Shown here one piece after another: positions 57,964 through 64,000 of a DNA stretch of 64,000 nucleotides; positions within the stretch are counted from its first letter, which is position 1; every line of letters begins with the position of its first letter. The position numbers and the translations under genes were made by a program. Under the pieces are notes generated by a model that was given only the letters and a program-made list of their open reading frames with translations, did not search any database and was not told the DNA's origin. The stretch spans positions 109,665-173,664 of the forward strand of contig JACNFK010000034.1 in NCBI GenBank assembly GCA_014384675.1. Direction: 5' to 3'. Source of the DNA: Candidatus Thiopontia autotrophica (GTDB lineage: Bacteria; Pseudomonadota; Gammaproteobacteria; GCF-002020875).

Positions 57964-59028
57964 TTACTGGACAGCCTTCTCCTCCAGAGTCGGCCACGCT
58001 GAAATAACCGCTTTAACCAGGGTCGCCAGAGGAATAGCAAAAAATACCCCCCAGAACCCCCAGACTCCCCCAAAAAAGAGTACTGCAACAATAATTGCTA
58101 CCGGATGCAGATTAACCACCTCAGAGAACAGCAGCGGTACCAGCACATTCCCATCCAGAGCCTGGATAACCCCGTAAACCAGCATTATGGTTCCGAACTC
58201 TCCACCCCACCCAAACTGGTAGAAGGCCACTGCAGCCACCGGGATGGTGACAACTGTTGCTCCAACAAATGGCACCAGTACCGAGAGGCCAACCAGAACA
58301 CCAAGCAGCAGGGAGTACTGAAGGTTCACCACAACAAACGCGATATAGGTTGCACCTCCTACAATCAACATCTCCCAGAATTTACCTCGTATATAATTGC
58401 CAATCTGCAGATCCACCTCACTCCAGACCCGCTCTGCCAATGAGCGATCATTCGGCAGAAATGCAGTTACCCATGAAAAAAGTTCTTTTTTATCCTTGAG
58501 CATAAAGAAAACCAACAGCGGAATCAGTACCAGATAGATCAGCATGGTTATGATTCCCGGGATATATCCAAGACTTTTCGCAAGCGCCTGCTGTGCAAAC
58601 TCTGTCATGGAACGGCTGGCAGCATTGGCAATCTCGGTCACCTGCTCAACACTTACAAGTGTCGGATAACTCTCAGGCAGCTGGGAGAGCATATCTCTGC
58701 CTGTCTGCACCATTGCCGGTACAGCAGAAAGAAATTGTGTTATCTGGCTGGACAGCAGTGGCAACATGACAACCACCAGAAAAACCATAAAGGCAATAAA
58801 GAACAGATAAATCAGCCAAATAGAAAGTGATTTATTTGTCCCACGATGCTGTAGCTGTTCAATTGGCGTGTCCATCAGATAAGCCAGAACAATGGCCACC
58901 AGAACGGGGCCCAATATCTGTCCAAATAGAATTACTACCGCAAAAACAGTAGCTAACAGAATTAGCAGAATAACCAACTGTGGGTTGGAGAGTTGACGCT
59001 GAAACCAGCTTGAAAAGATATTATTCAT
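57964..59028 (-). CDS. perM: AI-2E family transporter (PerM-like)
   Basis: A polytopic inner-membrane protein of the AI-2E/PerM family, about 354 residues, with roughly seven to eight helices and the family segments LVPFVGATVVTIPVA and FGGVWGFWGVFFAIPLATL near the C terminus. The substrate is not known. The ATG at 59028 is chosen because it overlaps the stop of the upstream small gene by eight bases; longer frames run deep into that gene. Placement near gcvR is common in gammaproteobacteria. Confidence 0.88.
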   Translation of the reverse strand: MNNIFSSWFQRQLSNPQLVILLILLATVFAVVILFGQILGPVLVAIVLAYLMDTPIEQLQHRGTNKSLSIWLIYLFFIAFMVFLVVVMLPLLSSQITQFLSAVPAMVQTGRDMLSQLPESYPTLVSVEQVTEIANAASRSMTEFAQQALAKSLGYIPGIITMLIYLVLIPLLVFFMLKDKKELFSWVTAFLPNDRSLAERVWSEVDLQIGNYIRGKFWEMLIVGGATYIAFVVVNLQYSLLLGVLVGLSVLVPFVGATVVTIPVAAVAFYQFGWGGEFGTIMLVYGVIQALDGNVLVPLLFSEVVNLHPVAIIVAVLFFGGVWGFWGVFFAIPLATLVKAVISAWPTLEEKAVQ

Positions 59029-59380
59029 CAATATATATCTGATAGTGCGACTGGAAAATCTCCTCCAGCTCATCAATCACCTCGGCTGCCTCACGCCCAC
59101 TCACCAAATGAGCACTCATCAGATCAGCACTCTGTTTTAATAGTTTATCGTGATTCAACATGGGGTAAGTCTCTGATAATCGTCGGATTGCCATAACAAC
59201 CCTCTCATTTTTCGGTCGCAGCAGACCCTGTGGGTTCTCTTTTGCGGCTGCCTCCACCACTTCTCCTGATTTCACCCCATCTCCATCATGATGGAGAAAA
59301 GTCGCATACCTTAATAGTGCATTACGGTCATCACCACTTAATGCAGAAAATATCTTCCGCAACTGATCAAACGCATCCAT
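59021..59380 (-). CDS. Conserved-looking small protein of unknown function upstream of perM
   Basis: Unrecognised, 119 residues, soluble and mainly helical by composition. Recognisable segments are a Leu/Asp-rich N terminus (FSALSGDDRNALLRYATFL), a central RPKNERVVMAIRRLSETYPML and a very acidic C terminus (EAAEVIDELEEIF). It has no signal peptide or membrane helix. Translational coupling to perM by an eight-base overlap suggests a joint role. LysR lies 19 bp upstream on the same strand. Confidence 0.75.
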   Translation of the reverse strand: MDAFDQLRKIFSALSGDDRNALLRYATFLHHDGDGVKSGEVVEAAAKENPQGLLRPKNERVVMAIRRLSETYPMLNHDKLLKQSADLMSAHLVSGREAAEVIDELEEIFQSHYQIYIDE

Positions 59381-59399
59381 CTTTTGATTCAGGGTTTCC

Positions 59400-60314
59400 T
59401 TAACTCAATTCGTCTACCTTGTATGCATCACAATACTCTTTGGCAAATTCCAGTAGCTCATCCATAGCTCGAAGTCTGAACTTCTGCTTCTGATGCACAA
59501 AGGAGAATGGGCGAATCATATGAGGATCAAGGTGAATCATCTTGACTGTACCCAACTGCAACTCCTTCTGTATTGATGCCTTGGAGATAATGGTAATTCC
59601 GATTCCCGACTCAACAGCACCCTTGATCGCCTCTGGACTACCAAGCTCCATAATGACATTGAGATCAGATGGATTAACTCCAGCCCCTGTCAGATAGTCA
59701 TGAATCACCTCTCGTGTTCCAGAACCCTCCTCTCGCCATATATATGGGTACTCCTTAAGCTGCTCTATCTTTATAGACTCTTTACTGGACAGCGGATGAT
59801 CAGGAGGAACAATCAACACCAGCTCATCCTCACGACAGAGGTCAAGCTGTAGCTTCTTATTGGATACCGGGGCCTCTACAATTCCCAGGTCAATTACATT
59901 GTTCTCAATCATGGAGACCACACTATCAGTATTTCCAACCTTCAGACGAATCGTAACCGACGGGTGCTTCTCATGAAATCTTCCCAACATGTTAGGTACC
60001 ATATACTCGGCAATAGTGGTGCTCGCCCCCACAATCAATACACCACTTACCTCTCCGGTCATCTCACGTACTGCATTGTCCATCTCACCATAGAGGTCCA
60101 AAATTCTCTCTGCGTACTCAAAGACTCTACCGCCAGCCTCTGTAAGAGTTATTCGATTATGGGTACGATCAAACAGACGGGTATTAAAATAGTCTTCCAG
60201 CTGTCTCACCTGAAAAGTGACCGCTGGTTGCGTCATGTGTAGTGACTCTGCAGCTTTTGTGAAGCTGAGCATGCGAGCCACAGTGTGAAAAACTTGTAAT
60301 CTACGATCTGCCAT
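59400..60314 (-). CDS. LysR-family transcriptional regulator
   Basis: A 304-residue LysR protein. The N-terminal winged HTH (LSFTKAAESLHMTQPAVTFQVRQLEDYF, about 16-43) is typical; the effector domain starts near residue 88 with GVLIVGASTTIAEYMVPNML. The sequence style is close to the CbbR/YeiE/CysB-like branch, so control of carbon fixation or sulfur metabolism is possible but undetermined. It is the first of a small unit with the 119-residue gene and perM. Confidence 0.9.
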   Translation of the reverse strand: MADRRLQVFHTVARMLSFTKAAESLHMTQPAVTFQVRQLEDYFNTRLFDRTHNRITLTEAGGRVFEYAERILDLYGEMDNAVREMTGEVSGVLIVGASTTIAEYMVPNMLGRFHEKHPSVTIRLKVGNTDSVVSMIENNVIDLGIVEAPVSNKKLQLDLCREDELVLIVPPDHPLSSKESIKIEQLKEYPYIWREEGSGTREVIHDYLTGAGVNPSDLNVIMELGSPEAIKGAVESGIGITIISKASIQKELQLGTVKMIHLDPHMIRPFSFVHQKQKFRLRAMDELLEFAKEYCDAYKVDELS

Positions 60315-60364
60315 AATCCTTTCCCAAAATTTCCCCCCTTGGAGAACCTTCCTGATAAAAAGAC

Positions 60365-60394
60365 TTTATAACATAAAAAAGATCAATACTCCAA
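60365..60394 (-). promoter_or_regulatory. Possible promoter for the LysR gene
   Basis: Minus strand TTGGAG (60389-60394), 18 bp, TATAAA (60365-60370), about 50 bp before the LysR ATG. The -35 is weak. Confidence 0.4.
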
Positions 60395-60438
60395 TAGGGA
60401 ACATAGTGGTATACCGCAACGTTAAAACATAGAGTTAC

Positions 60439-61371
60439 TCAGAACTCCTCATTAAAGGCCTCACGATATGACTCCTTGAACTCCTCCATTGTAAAATGGT
60501 GATTCTGGGTGCCATGAGTACCTATCTTTATAGAGCCTAGAAGTGAGGCAATCTGGCCAGTTATCTTCCACTCCATGTCATTGAGCAGACCAAATAGCAG
60601 CCCTGCGCGAAAAGCATCACCACAACCTGTTGGATCAAGCGTATGTTCAACAGAAACCGCTGGAATATCAATACGATGCCCACCAGCGTAGATAATCGAC
60701 CCCTCTCCCCCACGGGTGACAATCAGCGCATTCACACGCTCTGCAATCTCTACCGCACTCAATCCGGTACGCTCCTGCATCAAGGCAGACTCATAATCAT
60801 TTACCGCAATCCATGTGGCTTGATCAATAAATTGAATAAGGTCCTCCTTGCCAAACATCGGTAGCCCCTGACCAGGGTCAAAAATAAATGGAATATCTGC
60901 CTCTGCAAACTGAGCGGCATGCTCCACCATTCCTTCACGACCATCAGGTGAGACAATCCCCAGAGAGACCCCCTCAATATCAGAGACAGAGTTAAGGTGT
61001 GAAGAATTCATGGCACCGGGATGAAATGCAGTTATCTGGTTATCATCCATATCTGTGGTTATAAATGCCTGAGCAGTATAATTATTTGTGATTTCCTGCA
61101 ATCCACTAGTGGCAATACCAAACTTCTCCATCCATTCACGATAGGGGGCAAAATCAATGCCGACAGTTGCCATTGGGATCGGTTTTTCACCCAACAAATT
61201 GAGGTTGTAGGCGATATTGCCAGCCGTTCCTCCAAACTCCCGTCTCATCTCAGGAACCAGAAAAGACACATTTAACATGTGAACCTTATCCGGAAGAATA
61301 TGATTCTTGAATTTATCCGGAAAAACCATTATCTGATCAAATGCATATGAACCACATATAAGTGCTGTCAT
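60439..61371 (-). CDS. PfkB-family carbohydrate/nucleoside kinase
   Basis: A 310-residue ribokinase-fold kinase. The N-terminal glycine motif is EFGGTAGNIAYNLNLLG (about 40-56) and the C-terminal catalytic motif is DPTGCGDAFRAGLLFG with the base aspartate (about 245-260). Sequence style matches adenosine-kinase-like members of the family, but the substrate (adenosine, ribose or another sugar) is not decided by sequence alone. It lies between gcvPB and the LysR gene. Confidence 0.87.
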   Translation of the reverse strand: MTALICGSYAFDQIMVFPDKFKNHILPDKVHMLNVSFLVPEMRREFGGTAGNIAYNLNLLGEKPIPMATVGIDFAPYREWMEKFGIATSGLQEITNNYTAQAFITTDMDDNQITAFHPGAMNSSHLNSVSDIEGVSLGIVSPDGREGMVEHAAQFAEADIPFIFDPGQGLPMFGKEDLIQFIDQATWIAVNDYESALMQERTGLSAVEIAERVNALIVTRGGEGSIIYAGGHRIDIPAVSVEHTLDPTGCGDAFRAGLLFGLLNDMEWKITGQIASLLGSIKIGTHGTQNHHFTMEEFKESYREAFNEEF

Positions 61372-61388
61372 TTTCTGCTAATTCCTTA

Positions 61389-62861
61389 TTACTGTTTATA
61401 CCAATTCAAATCCAACTCTCTTGCTGCACGCACATCATCCAGGCGCCTTACCGGTAGCGTCCAGGGGGCGCCCTTTACCTGATCCGGAGACTCTTTCGCC
61501 TCTCGCAGAATCTGCGCCATTACATCCACAAATGCATCCAGTGTCGCCTTGTCTTCAGTCTCTGTTGGCTCAATCAAGAGACACTCTGGAATCAGCAAAG
61601 GAAAATATGTGGTTGGGGCATGGTGCCCATAATCCAGCAGACGCTTGGCAAAATCCATGGCAGATATACCAAGCTCCTTTGCCTCTCTCTTCAGAGTAAC
61701 AATAAACTCATGAGTTGCTCGTCGCTCAGGAATAGCCAGAGTAAAACCAGCCTGCTCCATCTTCTTCATCAGATAGTTGGCATTCAAAACTGAATAGTCT
61801 GCAACTCGTTCCATACCATCTGTGCCCAACATCCTTGCATAGATGTATGCGCGCAACAGTATTCCTACATTGCCACTCCACGCAGAGAGGCGTCCAATAC
61901 TCTCAGGGCGATCCTGCTCCTCCATCCACCCAAACTCTGGTGGCTGATCTGGAGAATCACCATCGATCTTCTTGACCATAGGGATGGGAAGATATGGGGC
62001 GAGTCGCCTGTTTGCAACCACAGGCCCTGCACCTGGCCCACCACCTCCGTGAGGGGTTGAAAAGGTCTTGTGAACATTAATATGGATAACATCAAATCCC
62101 ATATCACCGGGACGGGTCTTACCAAGAATTGCGTTCAGATTAGCGCCATCATAGTAGAGCAACCCTCCAGCCTTATGCATGATGTCAGCAATCTCTTCAA
62201 TCCTGCGCTCGAACACTCCAAGAGTTGATGGATTGGTCAGCATAATTCCAGCTGTCTGCGGCCCAACCACCTCACGCAGCGCATCCACATCCACATCGCC
62301 GGACTCATTGGTTGCAATCTCTCTTACCTTATAACCACACATAACCGCAGAGGCAGGATTTGTACCGTGTGCCGCATCAGGGACAAGAATCTCACTTCTT
62401 GCATCATCTCCCCGTGCATCGTGGTAGGCACGGATCATGGCAACCCCGGCAAACTCACCCTGAGCCCCTGCGGCTGGAGTCAATGATGCAGCCTCCATAC
62501 CGGTTACACTCTGAAGTATCTCCTGTAACTCATATAGAGATGCCATTACCCCCTGCCCCAGAGCAGCATCACCTGCAGGGTGACGATTGAGGAAACCGGA
62601 TTGCATTGCCAACGTATTGCAACCTCGAGGGTTGTACTTCATGGTACAAGAGCCCAGAGGATAAAAATTAGTATCAATCGAAAAGTTCTTCTGTGAAAGC
62701 CGGGTATAGTGGCGTACTGCCTGCAGCTCAGACACTTCTGGAAGATCAACTCTCTTCTCTCTCTTCAGCAAATCTGGAATATCAACCAGTGGCTTTTTCT
62801 GCTCACCAACATACTGTGCCCTGTTACTTCTACCAGACTCTGAGCGCTCAAAAATCAACAT
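61389..62861 (-). CDS. gcvPB: Glycine dehydrogenase (decarboxylating) subunit 2
   Basis: PLP-bearing subunit of the two-subunit P-protein of the glycine cleavage system. The PLP lysine is in [21 protein letters not shown] (near residue 265). At 490 residues it matches the split form rather than the ~950-residue single-chain GcvP of E. coli. Its ATG overlaps the gcvPA stop by one base (TAATG). Confidence 0.96.
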   Translation of the reverse strand: MLIFERSESGRSNRAQYVGEQKKPLVDIPDLLKREKRVDLPEVSELQAVRHYTRLSQKNFSIDTNFYPLGSCTMKYNPRGCNTLAMQSGFLNRHPAGDAALGQGVMASLYELQEILQSVTGMEAASLTPAAGAQGEFAGVAMIRAYHDARGDDARSEILVPDAAHGTNPASAVMCGYKVREIATNESGDVDVDALREVVGPQTAGIMLTNPSTLGVFERRIEEIADIMHKAGGLLYYDGANLNAILGKTRPGDMGFDVIHINVHKTFSTPHGGGGPGAGPVVANRRLAPYLPIPMVKKIDGDSPDQPPEFGWMEEQDRPESIGRLSAWSGNVGILLRAYIYARMLGTDGMERVADYSVLNANYLMKKMEQAGFTLAIPERRATHEFIVTLKREAKELGISAMDFAKRLLDYGHHAPTTYFPLLIPECLLIEPTETEDKATLDAFVDVMAQILREAKESPDQVKGAPWTLPVRRLDDVRAARELDLNWYKQ

Positions 62862-64000
62862 TAGATCTTCTCCCCTGCCAACACACTCTCCAGGGCTGTG
62901 GCAAAACGCTCTATTTCACTATTACTACGCAACTCTGTGGCACAAATTAACAACATATTCTTTCCCAATTCCGGGTAGTTTTCAGAGAGCTGGATTCCTC
63001 CCACAATATCCTGCCAAACCAGTGCTGCCAGCACCTCGCCAGCATCTCTTGGCAACTCGACAACCACCTCATGAAAGAATGGTGACGAGAAGTGTTGAGT
63101 CACCCCATCAATAGCTGTCAACCGCTCAACCATTTTGTGACTATTATGGTGTGATCCTGTAGCCATCTGCTCCAGCCCATCACTCCCCATTAAGCTCATG
63201 AAAATTGTGGAGGCTGTTACCATCAGCCCCTGATTAGTGCATATATTGGAGGTCGCCTTCGAGCGACGGATATGCTGCTCTCTGGCCTGCAGAGTCAAGG
63301 TAAATCCGGGATGATCTTCAAGATCACGAGTCTGTCCAACAAGACGTCCCGGCAACTGCCTAACCAGCGCCTTCGTACAACACAAAAAGCCAAGGAATGG
63401 GCCTCCGGAAGAGAGCGGAACACCAAGTGGCTGGCCCTCACCACAGACAATATCGGCCCCCTTCTCTCCCCATTCACCAGGTGGGCTAAGTACAGTAACT
63501 GCTATCGGATTAACACAACCAACCACCAACATGCCGTGTTTATGCGCCATATCAGTCAGACCATGTACATCCTCGAGTGTACCAAAGTAGCCAGGCAACG
63601 GGATAACCAGCGCCGCATAATCATCCCCCTCATCAATTTTCAGAGAGGCGGGGGCAAGCGCACCGGGCTTGGCATCATAGTCCAACTCAACCAACTCAAT
63701 CCCTTGATGGCGCACCAATGTATCAACTACCTTTCTATAGGCTGGATTCACTGTTCTTGGCATCAAAATTCGTTTTGACTTTGAGCGACGATTTGCCCGT
63801 ACCGCCATCAATACAGCCTCGGCCAGAGCTGATGCTCCATCATAGAGTGATGCATTCGAGACATCCATTGCCATCAGGCTGGATATCATTGACTGGTACT
63901 CATAAAGCATCTGCAAGGTACCCTGGCTTGCCTCAGCCTGATATGGGGTATAGGCAGTATAAAATTCACCACGTGTTGCAAGTTCCCATACTGCAGCCGG
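62861..64000 (-). CDS. gcvPA: Glycine dehydrogenase (decarboxylating) subunit 1, 5' end beyond the window
   Basis: N-terminal half of the split P-protein. The frame stays open to the window edge, and the first visible residues ([20 protein letters not shown]) are a conserved internal GcvPA motif, so the true start lies outside. About 379 residues are visible of the usual ~450. It is translationally coupled to gcvPB. A gcvT or gcvH gene may lie farther upstream. Confidence 0.95.
   Translation of the reverse strand, partial: PAAVWELATRGEFYTAYTPYQAEASQGTLQMLYEYQSMISSLMAMDVSNASLYDGASALAEAVLMAVRANRRSKSKRILMPRTVNPAYRKVVDTLVRHQGIELVELDYDAKPGALAPASLKIDEGDDYAALVIPLPGYFGTLEDVHGLTDMAHKHGMLVVGCVNPIAVTVLSPPGEWGEKGADIVCGEGQPLGVPLSSGGPFLGFLCCTKALVRQLPGRLVGQTRDLEDHPGFTLTLQAREQHIRRSKATSNICTNQGLMVTASTIFMSLMGSDGLEQMATGSHHNSHKMVERLTAIDGVTQHFSSPFFHEVVVELPRDAGEVLAALVWQDIVGGIQLSENYPELGKNMLLICATELRSNSEIERFATALESVLAGEKI

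Overview
The window reads as chromosomal DNA of a gammaproteobacterium. The evidence is gene order: hemA divergent from lolB-ispE-tRNA-prs-rplY-pth-ychF, the glyA-nrdR-ribD-ribE-ribBA-ribH-nusB-thiL series, xseB-ispA-dxs, prfA-prmC, and the gcvR/dapA-bamC pair. Base composition looks close to balanced and even across the window, and I see no insertion sequence, prophage, integrase or CRISPR array. Periplasmic nitrate reductase, an nnrS gene, a nine-heme cytochrome c/cytochrome b fusion, a split FeoB system and a possible sulfur-globule-like protein suggest a respiratory, perhaps sulfur-oxidising, organism able to use nitrate. That lifestyle is inference.

Layout. 1-4.7 kb: nap genes (napA-napB, terminator, napD-napG, a small periplasmic protein). 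4.7-9.2 kb: aldehyde dehydrogenase, feoA-feoB-Cys-rich protein and a hemerythrin-like protein. 9.4-12.5 kb: the AMMECR1/Memo/radical-SAM triad plus an undescribed membrane protein. 12.6-14.7 kb: the multiheme cytochrome fusion behind a strong promoter. 14.7-17.4 kb: two secreted proteins of unknown function, an SLC13 transporter and a 48-residue membrane peptide. 17.4-24.9 kb: tRNA-Met and tRNA-Gln, each trailed by tandem repeats that carry the tRNA 3' end, among translation and cell-envelope housekeeping genes. 25-29.4 kb: hemA, prfA, prmC, an E1-like enzyme and a JAMM peptidase. 29.4-34 kb: parE-parC and a CNP1-like protein. 34-39.6 kb: isoprenoid precursor genes, queD, folE2, nnrS. 39.8-46.4 kb: thiL to glyA (riboflavin, one-carbon). 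46.7-50.4 kb: ettA, efpL, yidD, aroG-type DAHP synthase. 50.5-57.9 kb: purL, a metallo-hydrolase, bamC, dapA, gcvR. 58-64 kb: perM, an unknown, a LysR regulator, a PfkB kinase, gcvPB and a gcvPA cut by the window end.

Functional links. Nitrate reduction: NapAB with NapD (maturation) and NapG (electron entry), with no NapC or NapH visible here; the nine-heme/cytochrome b fusion 8 kb away could be a quinol-to-periplasm electron conduit, but that is a guess. Glycine and one-carbon metabolism recurs (glyA, gcvPA/PB, gcvR). PrmC modifies the RF1 encoded by its neighbour prfA. FolE2 and QueD supply consecutive early steps of queuosine synthesis.

The most unusual feature is the pair of tRNA-tail repeat arrays. 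tRNA-Met is followed by two 135-bp units and tRNA-Gln by three 105-bp units. Each unit begins with a copy of the last 19-22 nt of that tRNA, joined to unrelated filler. The architecture closely resembles the rtT repeats after E. coli tyrT, but here it occurs at two different tRNAs within 4 kb.
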